From positions 48,889,482-48,953,481 of the forward strand of contig CM054157.1 in the NCBI GenBank assembly GCA_028751875.1: 64,000 nt of DNA. Direction: 5' to 3'. The DNA is from Rapana venosa (Eukaryota; Mollusca; Gastropoda; Neogastropoda; Muricidae). The notes below the pieces were generated by a model. That model saw only the letters and a list, made by a program, of their open reading frames with translations, searched no databases and was not told the origin of the DNA. A program made the position numbers and the translations under genes. Shown here piece after piece: positions 8,720 to 22,100 of this stretch (positions are counted from its first letter, which is position 1; the number at the start of each line of letters is the position of its first letter).

Positions 8720-11700
8720 GTAGTGGTTGGCATTAAACTTTATGGAAAAGAATTGCTAACAGTGACATTGTTAATTTAAGTGATTATACAGTAGTAGTAC
8801 ACAGTTTGGTCAACACTTCAGGGGGGATATTTTCATCAGATTTGTTCTCTTTTTGTCAAATGAGTTGCGTATGCATCATTCGTACGTTACCACGTCAACG
8901 GCTTGATAGCCGTACTAAGTGTAGAAAACTTTCAGCTACCATCTCAACGTTCGATGAGGAGTTTTTTCATACACTCAGCCAGTCACTGATTCATGCATTA
9001 TCATCAGAACTGGTGCTTTAATTCGAAATAAGAATAACAGCAAAAAGAGGGAAGTGAGCATTGAATAGTGTTTATGATCAAACATTGAAAGAACTTTAGA
9101 GTAATTTGGAAAGTGGAATCATTTATGGGTTTCGATAGGCGTAGGCATCTATGATCTATTGAACAACTCAAGTTTCTCAGCAAGTATATCGTTATAGCCA
9201 CATTTTCCCCATTTGCAGATCAATTTTAGGTACATGAATGCCACATTTTTATCTGGGTCAGGTCAATCATTCAGGTCATTGTGTTGATGGGGCCAAAAGA
9301 AAGTTTGGCCAGATTGCACTCTATTAGTATTACAGTATTAGTTTGTTTGTTGTTTTAAAATTTACTCAGTATTTTTTGTTGTTTGTGTGTTCAACCACTG
9401 GCCATCTCAGTATCTGGCCCACTCTTCATGAAAACAAAGGTTTTAATGTGTATACATGCATTGTCACATTAGCTGATTAGGCTAGTTGTTCTTTTTCCCA
9501 GTCACTACATCAGTACATATGAATTAAGCCTCAAATTAGTCCCATTGGTACAATGGTAGGGGTAGGTAGCTTGTTGGAGGTTATGGCCGAGCAGGGCTGA
9601 GCACCAAGGGCAAGAAGAAAGTCCTGACACTGTTCAGTGTTCCTGTGTGTGTACATGAATGTATGTGTTGAGATTTTAGGGGGAGTGTGTGTGTCACTGT
9701 GTACATATGTATGTGTTGCGATGGGGAGGGGGAGGTGTTCTTCAGTTTAACGTCCTTCCACTAAATAGTGATATCAGATGACTGAGATGTGTGTGTGCAT
9801 GCGCGCACGACCATGCATGTGTATACATGTGTGAGTGTGTGCGTGTACATGAGTTTGTTTGTGTGTGTGTAGGTTCGTGAGAGTGTGTGTATGTGAGAGA
9901 GAGACAGAAACTGAGAAAGAGAGAATGTGTGTGAAATTGTAAGCACATGTGCATCTGTGTGTGAGTGTGTATGTCTGTGTGTGTGTGTGTGAGAGAGAGT
10001 ACACATGTGTATGTGTGTGCACGCATACATGTACTTATATGTGTGTGTGCATGCGTGCAAGCATTATATGTGTGTGTTCATGCTGCATGTGTGCATGCAT
10101 GCCTCCTGCTTGTGTGTTTATGTGTGCGTGAGTGTGTGTGTGTAAGGAGAGGAAAGGATATCATAATTACAAGGGATTGGGAAAATACTGTAAAGCACTT
10201 GGAGCTTTCAGATAGGTGCTAAAGAATTGATGATTACGAATATTATCAATCTCTGATAATGATCATTATCATTGTTAGTGCCATCATAATCATCATCATT
10301 ATTATTATGTCTGCACAGGTGGTTGTCAATATGGGCAAGGCAAAGAGTGGCCCATCAAACGGTACATTGCCAGTGTTCTCTGTACAAAGTGGTCCCGTCC
10401 CCTTTCATTCCAGTGCGACAAGCAACTGGTAAGTACATCATGAATAATTCACCTACATGCTATAGTTAGTATAAGGAAAGGATGCCTGAAAATCACGAGA
10501 CATAAAAAATAATTAATCTGTGATGAATTAGTGTGTCTGAAAACAGTCTTGTCAGCATGGAACTGATTCATATTTTTAAAAATTATTATTTCTTCATTCT
10601 TTTATATCAAGGATAATGGAATAAGCACTCATGTGCTTTTTTACATAGTCCCCGTGTGTATGCAGTTTTGTAAAATTTTGTCATCTGTTCTCACGGCACA
10701 CAATGGCCTACTCTTTCGAAAAGCGGAACAGGATTTAACGTGTGCGCAAGATGTTCTGCGTGCGTTCGCACACGGGGCCTCGGTTTATAGTCTCAACCGA
10801 AGGACTTTGACATTCAGTTCGATTTTGTTTGTCAAACTGCAGGAGACTAATTTTCTTATTTTCTGTAATTGGCATCAGCTTTTGAGGTGGGATGAAATTT
10901 TTACCTTTTTTAAAAAATATTCAAACTCTTTTGTGACTGGGGCTACCTGTGGAGAAATATATGGGTTGGGTGGGGGGGGGGGGGGGGGGTGCTTGGGGGG
11001 TTTTTTTGGGGTTTTTTTGTTGGGTTGGAAGGGTGGGGGGGTTGCTTGGGTTTTTTTTTGGATTTGTGTTTGGTTGGGTTCTTTTTTTAGACATGAGGAG
11101 CTGTTTTGGGGGGTGGGGTGGAGGTTCTTGATTTATTATCATTGGGGGTATTTTTTGTTTGCTTTTTGTATTTTCTTATTATTTTTTTCAGCTCACACAA
11201 ACATTTTTGTATACCTCTTATTTAGCTGAGAATTAGCCTTGTGATGCGTAGTCGGTGCTGTCATGATCAGGTGGCAGGAGCACGTCCAGTGCTCAAACGA
11301 CACAGTCACAGACTTCAGCGCCTTCACGGCATCGACTGAGGAGGCTTCTTGTGTTCGCTGCTGGCACAGGATCGGTGTACGTCGCTTACCGTCTGTTTCT
11401 GGCACCTTCTGAACCCGCTCCGCGCCCAGCAAAGAACTGGAAGGTAGGCAGCATGGAGACGCCTGTGAGATAGGTTTTGTTGAAGGGGTGTGTAAAGGGT
11501 ATGCTTCATTTGTTGAAGTTTCTGATGCATGCTGTACGTAAGATTCGCACAATGTAGTAATAATAATAATGTGTAGTATAAGATCAATACCCTCTGTTTC
11601 GAATGTCTCCGCAAATCTGCACCCTCTTATCTCTGTAACTGTCTTCACCTGTACACTCTGTCCCGTTCCCTTCATTCAGCCGCAGATACTTTGTGCTTTC

Positions 11701-12939
11701 GAACACCCAGATTCAAACAAACCAATGTTGGCCGTCGCTCTTTCTCTGTTTCTGGTCCATCCACCTGGAATGACCTCCCTCTTTCACTTCACCAAAAGCC
11801 TTCATTTGATACCTTCAAATCCAGCATCAAAACACACTTATTTCCTACCTGAGACTTTCCCGTCATATCTGTCCCTAATTTTCAACAGCATCCTTCGCCT
11901 CCTAAGTGTTTTGCAAGTGTGTGTGTGCGTGCATGCGAACGTGTGTGCACGCGCATGGATTTGAAATATGTTGTTCATTATGTTTAAGGAGAGTTGCATG
12001 CGTGTAAATGATTTGAGTGCAAGCGCTTCGATTTGTTTGTTTTTACAAGATTCAGCGCTATAGAAATTCCATATTATTATTATTATTATTATCACAATCC
12101 ATCACATCTGTCAGAGTTTCTTTGTGTTGAATGGGATTGACAGTTCTGAGCTGCTCAAGTTGTTTGTAGTGTTAATTTGCTTTGAACAAAGATTTTTAAA
12201 AATGTTAAAAAGGTGTAGTCAGTTCTTTAGCTGTGATGTTAGTGAGTTAACAATATAGGAAGTTGTTGTTTTGTGTGTGTGGAGAGTGTGATAAACACAG
12301 CATAAGTAGTAGATGCTCTCTTTGTGTGTGAAGTGTCTAATGGCACAAGAAATTGGTTCTTTTTGGTGTTGGGAAAGTGCTAACGACATAGGACATTGTG
12401 TTGCTAATAGTATAAGAAATTGATGCTCTGTGTGAGTGTGTGTGGTGTGTGTGTATGTGAGTGTGTGAGAGAGAGAAATGTGCTAATGTTATTTGGGGGT
12501 GTGTGATCTTGTTGCTGACTACATAAGAAATTAATTAGTGGGGAGGGGATAGCTTGGTGGTTAGAGTGATGCGCTTGTGATCTGCTGATCCTGGTTCGAA
12601 TCTCGTTCAAGAGGATTCTTCTGGAGTCAACATCAGTGCCATCTCCACTCCCCCTGAAAGTCCTTCAAATGACACCAGTATAAACCACATGCAGAACATC
12701 TTGCACACACATTAAATCCTGTTCCGCTTTTTGAAAGAGTGGGCCATTGTGTACCGGTGGGAACAGATGACAAAATTTACAAAACGGCATACACACAGGG
12801 ACTGGATGTAAAAAAGCGCATGAGTGCTTATTCCATTATCCTCAATATAAAAGAATAAATAGATAAGACATTGATGCTGTCTGTGTCTGTGTGGGAAGAG
12901 TGCACAAACAACATACTACAACAATTATGTGTGTAAGTG

Positions 12940-13006
<67 letters not shown>

Positions 13007-13083
13007 TGTGTGTAGGCTAACATCATACTAATACATTGATTCTCTCTGGGTGTGTATCATGTGGTGTGTAGGTGACCCTGTAG

Positions 13084-13114
<31 letters not shown>

Positions 13115-16100
13115 TAAATGGAACTTATATAGCTCTATATCTTGCAAAAAGAAATCAAAACACTTGCATTCAACACACCCATTTATACAACCTATAACAA
13201 TTAACAGAGTTAACAAATTCAAATGTACATACATACACACACACACGCACACACACACACTTAGGCAGGGTGATAGGATTGGGATGTTTTAAGCAGGGAT
13301 AGATTTGAGATGAAACAAGAGGGATGAAAATGCCCCTGAAAGCGGTCTCACGCCTCATGATGTAAGAAATTGATGCTGTCTGCAGTTATATGCGCAATAT
13401 CTTGCAAAGACAAATCAAAGCGCATGCATTCAACCTAATCTTACACAGTCATGTAATCAATGATAAATAACCAATAGTTTAAACAAACAGATATTTACAA
13501 ACATGGTGCGCTGCAGACAAAATCTATGAAATAAAATTTCATAGTCAAATGTTTTTCAAAAGCACACACACACTCACACAGGTCGTATACTTTAGCAGGG
13601 TGATAGGACATGGGTTAGTGAAGGTGGGATAGCTCTGATATGAAACAGGAGGGGGGAAATCTTAGGTTTGAAATAAATATGTCTTGAGGCTGGATTTAAG
13701 TGTCATAAGTAGGTTTCTTGCGAAGATAGAGAGGGAGCTCATTCCAGGTCGATGGACCCGAAATAGAGAAAGAGCGGTGGCCAACAGTGGATTGGTTGAA
13801 TCTAGGTATTCATAGGCACAAGGTATCTGCAGCAGAGCGGAGGGAACGTGAAGGAGTGTACAGGTGAAGACATTCACAGAGGTAGGAGGGTGCAGTTTTG
13901 TGGAGACATTTGTAACAGAGAGTACTGATCTTATAATTTACTCTCTGTGGCACAGGCAGCCAGTGGAGAGATCGCAAGAGAGGGGTAATGTGCTCAGATT
14001 TTTTCTTTCTGAGAACTAGTCAAGCTGCGGAGTTTTGTATACGTTGAAGGGAGGGGATAGATGATGCTGGCAGACCAGACAAAAGAGAGTTGCAATAGTC
14101 CAGACGTGAAAGAATGAGAGAAGTGACAAGTTTGGCTGTTGCATCGGTGGACAGGTACTTTGGAATTGCGCTAATACGCCGTAATTGATAGTAGCATGAC
14201 TGACAGGTCTGGGTGATGAATTTTTGCATAGAGAGTGTGTTGTCGATAACAACACCTAGATACTTCACAGCAGTGGATAGAGGGACTGATGTACTGCCGA
14301 GTTCTATTGAAGCTGTTGTAATAGAAGAGAGTTCGTGTTTGGTCCATATGAGCATGGCTTCGGTTTTATCTGCATTTAGCTGCAATGTATGTGGTGTGCA
14401 AGGGACGGGATAGCTCAGTGGTCGGAGCACTCGCTTTCCCCCAGCCAAGTTAAGCAGCGTCGAGCATGGTTACCAGTTGGATGGGTGACCGTTTGCGCGC
14501 CTTGGCTTCAGTACAGTTCCCCCAGTTCACCCAGCTGTAAATGGGTACCTGCCCTCTTTAGGGTCAGGGAAGGTAAAGCAGCGAGGGAGAGGAGATGGGC
14601 GCCGCCCTCAATATGCTGGCCCTAGAGAAGTGAGGTCTCTGACGCCTCGCTCCCCTACGACCTTATAGGTTATGGGACTCCTTTACCTTTTATCTGCATT
14701 TAGCTGCAATGTATGTGGCGTGCAGGTAACCCTGTACCGCAAGATGCCCCTGAAAGCGCTCTCACGCCTGTGGGGCCGGTGCAACCAAGTGGAGCTGCCT
14801 GTGAGCCTGCGGAAGCCTGTGCTGAGCCTGTACGTGTGGGCCTTTGGCTGCAACCTGCAGGAAGCCCAGGAGGAGGATCTCCGGCGCTACAAGAACCTGG
14901 GGGAGTTCTTCCGACGCGAGCTGAAGCCTGACGTCCGGCCTGTGGACAATGAGTGTGCGCTGGTGAGTCCCCTTTATTTATTCATTCTTTTATATCGAGG
15001 ATAATGGAATAAGCACTCATGTGCTTTTTTACATCCAGTCCCCGTGTGTATGCGGTTTTGTCAATTCTGTCATCCGTTTCCACTGGCATTCAATGGCCTG
15101 CTCTTCCGAAAAGCGGAACAGGGTTTAACGTGTGCGCAAGATGTTCTGCGTGCGTTCGAACACGGGGCCTCCGTTTGTAGTCTCATCCGAAGGTCTTTGT
15201 TTACTCTCTGATGGGTTGGGTGCAGATCCGATTTCGCTTAGTCAAGGACGCTGAGTTTAGTGCGCACCTTCATTTAGAATCGGTTTTATACCCTGTTTTT
15301 TAATCTGTTTATAGCTGCACAGTTTTAATCTGAGATTTAAAAAGCTGACGAGGAGATAGCCCTGATATGGCCTCTGTGATCAGCGGGACTGTAAACAACA
15401 GGATTGGGTTGGGTTGGTTTGGACCTTCCATTTACCTAGTCCAAGTGTGGTCGGTTCCTGCTATAATTTAGTGCTAGCTAACCCCCATCTGGGCTAATGT
15501 GGGAGGGAATGGATAGCAGTTGAGAGCAGCTGAAAGTGGGGGCAAACTGACAGCTCTGTGTGTGTGGGGTAGGGGGGGAGGGGTTGGATTTTTTTTTTTT
15601 AAATAAATTTTTTTTTAGCTGTGGGGTTGATGTCGTATGGTTTGGGGTTTGTTTTGTTGTGGGTTGTTTTTTTTTCATAATGAACGTAATCATTGTTTGG
15701 GGTCTCATGTAAAAGTTGTCTCCATTTTGTTTGTTTTTCTTTTGTTCGTCGGCTACAGCTCTGAGGTTCATCCATGGTGAGATTTTGCGTACGCAACCGT
15801 TTTTGCCATCATGAAGGTTGTATGCTGGGGTGTGTTTATGTATCTGTAACCCAGCAAACAATGACATGAAGTACAGGATCTTTAAACGTTCGATCTTCTG
15901 CATGTGTATATATCTACTCGAAGGGAATTAAGGCACTGGCAGGTCTGCATTTGGAGTTGACCTGGGAGATTGTACAAATCCCAACCTTTAATTCACCAGA
16001 CGTTCCTGAGATTCAAACCCATGATTTCATGGATCCATGGGATTGAAGTCAAACGGTCTTAACCGCTCGGCGATCGTGGGCATTGTATCCATTTTTAGTG

Positions 16101-19100
16101 TCATTTATGTAGTTCTTCCAGAAGGCAGTGACAGTCCTGGTTTATTTATTTATTTTATTTTATTTTTATTTTATTCCTTTATATTGAGGATAATGGAATA
16201 AGCACTTACGTGCTTTTTTACATCCAGTCCCCGTGTGTATGCGGTTTTGTCAATTTTGTCATCCGTTCCCACCGGCACATAATGGCCCACTCTTACAAAA
16301 AGTCGAACAGGATTTAACGTGTGCGCAAGATGTTCTGTGTGCGTTCGCACACGGGGACTCGGTTTATAGTCACGGTTTGATTCTTATAGCTGGCTTGGGC
16401 ATTGATGCGAGGACCATTAGGTTCAGTCTTGGGTATTTGGGGGTGGGATAGCCTAGTGGTTAGAGCATTGCACACTCGAGATTTGATGGCCTGGGTTCAA
16501 GCCACCACCTAGGCACCATGTCAAGGGGATTCTTTCCCCTGGAGTGAACATCAGTACCAATTCCACTGACGGACTGACTTCTGCTGAAAAGCGGAAAAAT
16601 CCCACACCTGACTGCTTCTTTCAACCAAGCATTTTGATTGATTGTTTTGGACGAGCTGGTTGATTGATTGGTTGATTGGTTGAATGGTTCTGTCTTTACT
16701 TAAGACAAGCCAGGAGATTGGTTGGGTGGCTGGTCAATTGATTGATTGGTTGAATGGGGTTAAAGCGATGCTCTCGTGATCTGCTGACCTGGGTTTCGAT
16801 TCTCGTCCAAGAGGATTTTTCCTCTGGAGTTAACATCAGTGCTGGCTCCACTCCCCCTCCAAAAGTCCTTAAACTGAGGTCCCATGTACGAACACACAGA
16901 GAACATCTTGCACACACGTTAAAACCCGTTCCGCTTTTCGGAAGAGTAAGCCATGGTGTGCCGGTAGGAACGGACGACAAAATTGAGAAAACTGCTTACA
17001 CGCGGGGACTGGATGTTAAAAAAATTTTAAAAAGCACATGAGTGCATATTCCATTATCCTCAAAGTAAGAGAATAAATGAATAAATAAATAAAATAAAAT
17101 AAAATTGATGGCTGGATTTCTCCAGACAAGCCCCTCCGACGGCAAAGTGCTGCACTTTGGCAGAGTGGAGAAAGGCGTGCTGGAGCAGGTGAAGGGAGTG
17201 ACCTACTCCTTGCGGGGATTTCTGGGACCCCCGACATGGCGCGACGACGATGATGGGAAGGACGCAAGGGACATCACTCAGATGTCGGACGAGGAGTACC
17301 AGCGTTGGCTGGACCTGCGGCCGGGTCACGACCTGTACCACTGCATCATTTACCTGGCACCTGGCGACTATCACCGCTTCCACTCACCTGCCCATTGGAC
17401 GATTGTGCAACGCAGACACTTTCCAGGTGAGAGAGTGGGTTGGGTGGTTTTTTTTTTGGTTTTCTTTCTTTTGTGTGTGTGTGTGTCGAACGTTCAGACA
17501 GTCGTTGTCTGTCATATGAGCGAAAATGTGGTACGCTGCCGGTAAGCGCCTGACAAGTCGGACCCAGCGCGACCGACTTCGGGCTTGGGAGAGAATTATT
17601 ATCTTTTGAAGTCAAGGGTGAACCAAGGTCTGTCACCCGCGTTGTGGGAGAAGCCACGTCAACCATGTACAAACCGATATAAAACCAAAAGCAGATTCCT
17701 GAAAACAATCTTGTTCTTAGTGGCCACCTAGAACACTTTCACTCATATCAGACGGAAAAGCTCAGGCAACACGAAAAGACCCTCCCCACCCCCACCCACA
17801 CCCCCTCACCCCAGCCCCAACCACCAGGACATCGATACAAGGAAGGAGAGAAGAGTTGAATTTATACCCTGTTTTGTTCTGTATAAAGTTGCACAATTTT
17901 ATTCCGAGATTTAAATTTTTATGAGGCGACAGCCCTAATATGGCCTGTGTGGTCGGCAGGGCTATAAACGATTGGATTGGATTGGATCGGTGTGAGCTTT
18001 CTTTAGGGGTGGTGGTTGTGGGGTAGGGTTGGAGAGGTCTTTCATAGCTGCCAACCCTTCCGGATTTTCCGGAATTCTTCTGGATTCGAATCTGGGTTCC
18101 GATTTTCTGTTTTAGAAGATATTCCGGTTTCCGAAATTGTTTGGGGCAGAAGGGTCAGCAGGTTAATTTTCTTCTTCTGTCATATTTTTTTGGCGTGTTG
18201 TGTCGTCAGCTGCCCCAGGGCCAGAGGAGCCAGTCCAAGTGAACTGTGAACAAAGTGTTAACTTTAGCACATAGAAGAAGAAATCTCCATTCTCATATTG
18301 GCAGTGTGTAGTAGACCAGAATTGCCACTCCAACTTCAGTCTGGTTGAATCTGTAAACAGTATGTTTGCTTAATGGACGGTATATTTCTTAACGTGTGTG
18401 TGGGGGGTTGTTGTTGTTTTTATATATAAAAAATATTGTGGTTTTCATTTCAGGAGATGAGAAATTTTGCTCGTCTAAATATAAAAAGTGCTTCAGCTTC
18501 AGGGCTATACCCCCCCCCCCCCTTCCCCCTTCTTCCCGAACCCCCCCCCCCACCAGGATTCCTATTTTTGAGTCTCAGAGGTTGGCACTATGGTTTTTCA
18601 TCTTGGTTTTTGTGTGTGTGTGTGAGCGTTCATATTGTCGTTGGTGTTAACTCGCCAGGGGAGTTGCTGAGTGTCAGCCCAGGTGTGGCCCGATGGGTGC
18701 AGGGTCTGTTTAACCTGAACGAGCGCGCGGTCTACGCTGGTCAGTGGCAGCACGGCTTCTTTGCCATGTGTGCTGTGGGCGCCACCAATGTCGGCTCCAT
18801 CCGCATCTACTGTGATGAGGTATGTGTGTGTCCAGCAGTGAAACGTGTGGAAGTGGGTTTTTTTTGTATGTATCAGTCATTTTTTGTTTTTTTATTTTCT
18901 TTTATTTCGAGGATAATGGAATAAGCACTCGTGGGTTTTTTTTACATCCAATCTCCGCAGTTTTGTCAATTTTGTCATCCGTTCCCACCGGCACACAATG
19001 GCCTTCTCTTCCGAAAAGTGGAATGTTTTTTAATGTGAGTGTAAGATTTTCTGCATGCATTTCACACACAGGTTTATAGTCTCATCCGAAGGACTTTTGG

Positions 19101-22100
19101 GGAGAGTGGAGTCAGCACTGATGTTAACTCCAGAGGAAAAATCCTCTTGAATGAGATTCAAACCTGGATCAGCAGATCACGAGCGCAGTGTGTATCACTC
19201 TAACCACCAGGCTTATCATTCTTTTCATGTTTTTCTTTGGTTAGAGTTTAGCTGTAAATGATAATAATAATAATATATGGAATTTATATAGCGTTGAATC
19301 TTGTAAAAAACAAACAAATCGAAGCGCTTAAATGGGTACCTGCCCTCTTTAGGGTCAGGGAAGGTAAAGCAGCGAGGGAGAGAGGAGATGGGCACCGCCC
19401 TCAATATGCTGGCCCCTGGAGAAGCTGAGGTCTTTGATGCCTTGCTCCCCTACAACCACATAGGTTATGGGACACCTTTACCTTTTTTTTCTTTTACCAG
19501 CCAGAGTTCAAGGTTCACTAATGGTGAGATGATTTTTGCTTATGCAACCATTCTATCCACATTCTGACTTTGGGGATATGTTTTCATTATTGCTATCATT
19601 GCCCTAGCTGTTAAATATTTTGTGTGGATTTTAAATTTTTTAAATTAGATCCTCTTGTATGTTTGAGTTATATTCATTTTTGGATCAAGCCACCATGAAG
19701 GTGTCTGTTTTAGGGAATTTTCCCCTGGAGTTAACATCAGTACTGACTCCACTCCCCCCAAAAGTCTTTCGGATGAGACTATAAACCGAGGCCCTATGTA
19801 AAAACGCATGCAGAACATCTTGTGCACGTAGTGAACAACCCATTCCACTTTTTTTGGAAGAGTAGGCCATTTTGTGCCAGTAGGTATGGATGGCAGAATT
19901 AAAAAAATGCATGGACACAAGTGGGATGCAATGGGACGGGATAGCTCAGTGGTCGGAGCACTCGCTTTCCCCCAGCCAAGTTAAGCAGCGTCGAGCGTGG
20001 TTACCAGTTGGATGGGTGACCGTTTGCGCGCCTTGGCTTCAGTACAGTTCCCTCAGTTCACCCAGCTGTAAATGGGTACCTGCCCTCTTTAGGGTCAGGG
20101 AAGGTAAAGCAGCGAGGGAGAGGAGATGGGCGCCGCCCTCAATATGCTGGCCCTAGAGAAGTGAGGTCTCTGACGCCTCGCTCCCCTACGACCTTATAGG
20201 TTATGGGACTCCTTTACCTTTACCTCCTTATGGACACAAGTGTTGTGTTGTAGTTTGTATTGTCACATTTAATGATTTATGAATGGGATTTGCTCTCAGA
20301 ATCAGCCAGTAATGGTGGCTATAAACATACTCGCTAGGTAAAAAAAAAAACCCACCCCAAGTTTAGCATTCAATCCTCTATTTTTATTGAATTTTATTTT
20401 TATTATTGCTCAACTCAAAGTATCTTTTTTTAAAAATTATTATTATTTTATATCGAGGATAATGGAATAAGCACTTATGTGCTTTTTTACATCCAGTCCC
20501 AGTGTGTATGCAGTTTGTAAATGTTTTCATCTGTTCCCACTGGCAACCATGGCCTACTCTTACGAAACGCGGAACAGGGTTTTAACGTGCGTGCAAGATG
20601 TTCTGCGTGTGTTCGCACACGGGGCCTCTGTTTATAGTCTCATCTGAAGGACTTTTGGGGAGAGTGGAGTCTGTGCTGGGGGAAAATATCCCCTTGAACG
20701 GGAATCGAACCCGGGTCGTCATATTGTGAGCGCAATGTTCTAACCACTAGGCTATCCCGTCCCCCATCTGGTTTATTAGTCATCTTTCAGTCTTGTGGGC
20801 TAGATCTTGCTTTTCAGAAGAGTAGGTCATTGTGCACCAGTGGGAACCGATGACAGAATTTACAAAACTGCATACACACGGGGACTGGATGTAAAAAATT
20901 TAAAAAAGTACCTAAGTGTTTATTCCATTATAATAATAATAATAATAATGTATGGAATTTATATAGCGCTGAATCTTGTAAAGCAACAAATCAAAGCGCT
21001 CAGATTTTATTTCATACCACTTTAAGTCACGGCAGATTTCTCTCCGTGAAATTCGGGCTGCTCTCCCGGGGAGAGCGGGAGAACGCGTCGCCACTTAGCG
21101 CTGCGCCACCCTTTCACCCTTTTTTTTTTTTTTTTTTTTTTTGCTGCAGCTGTATTATCCTCAATATAAAAGAATAAGAGAGAGAAAATAATAACCTTGA
21201 AATAAAAGATTAAAAGGTTCACCGATGGTGAGATTTATGCATATATGCGATCATTCACCCCCCCCCCCCCCGAATTTAGGTAGCTGCATTTCGACTTCTT
21301 GGATGGTGTCTAAACACTACACCTGTGTGCGTGCTGGATTTTTTTTTCTTTCCTGTCATTTGTTCCTACCAGCACACAGTGGCCTACTCTTCTGAAAGGC
21401 GGGACAGGTTTTTAATGTGTGCGCAAGATTTCTGCGTGCGTTCGCACATAGGGCCTCGGTTTATAGTCTCATCCGAAGGACTTTGACATTCAGAGGTAGA
21501 CCCAGGCAACGCTGGAGTGATTCCGTGGCAGAAACACTGAAAGTCCACGGATTGTCTGTCCCTCCTCCAAGCTACCCGCCTTGCAGCAGACAGACAGTTA
21601 TATCTCCCGCGACGCCACAGAGTACAAGCGGAAGGAAAAAGTAAAAGTAAAGTAAACTAAGTTTGTGGTCAACCTGGGAAGAAAGAGCGAGGCTAGGAAT
21701 GGAACCCAGAACTTCATGGGTTTACTTGTTGGCAGGCGAAGATCTTAACTGTCCTGCCACCTTCCTTCTTATAGTTCTTTTTTTTTTTTTTTAATATATA
21801 TATTTCTCCGCCTTAGACCAGAACAGTGATTTGCCTATAGCAGCTTCAGTTACCATAGAAAACATTTGTTGGGGGTGGGAGGTGTGGGGGTGAGGGGGGG
21901 GTGAGAGAGAGCCTAGCGGTTAGAGCGTTGACATAGTAATTTCACAGCACGGGTTTGAGCCACTATGAAAATGCCTGTTTGAGGGATTTTTTTCCCCCTA
22001 GAGTTAACATCAGTACCCTCTCCACTCCCTTAAATGTCCTTCCGATGAGTCTATAAACCGAGGTGCCGTCCACAAACACATGCAGAACATCTCCTTCTTC

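Larger units (their letters stand above)
12260..13380. repeat. Degenerate tandem repeat, interrupted by SINE and LINE
   Basis: The motif 'ATAAGAAATTGATGCTCT' plus TGTGTG recurs at about 12300, 12410, 12530, 12866, 13030 and 13358, with SINE-A and L2 insertions between. (TG)n and (GCGT)n occur at 12940-13015. Confidence 0.55.

Noticed and set aside
10319..10428. Alternative frame of PISD exon 2 ([20 protein letters not shown]) joining exon 4 directly
   Set aside because: It would also fit exon 4 in phase, but it cannot be joined to any upstream ATG and leaves the GC-rich in-phase exon 3 with its membrane helix unused. The seven-exon model is preferred.
10633..10800. Recurring ORF '[18 protein letters not shown]...[21 protein letters not shown]'
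   Set aside because: It is a frame through the minus orientation of SINE-A bodies, repeated only because the SINE is repeated.
14440..14500. Possible 5S rRNA gene
   Set aside because: Only the internal part of 5S is present, fused to a tRNA-like start and followed by unrelated SINE body.
14389..14625. Recurring ORF '[20 protein letters not shown]...' seen at several loci
   Set aside because: It is a frame through SINE-C copies. SINEs are non-coding and the frame breaks in diverged copies.
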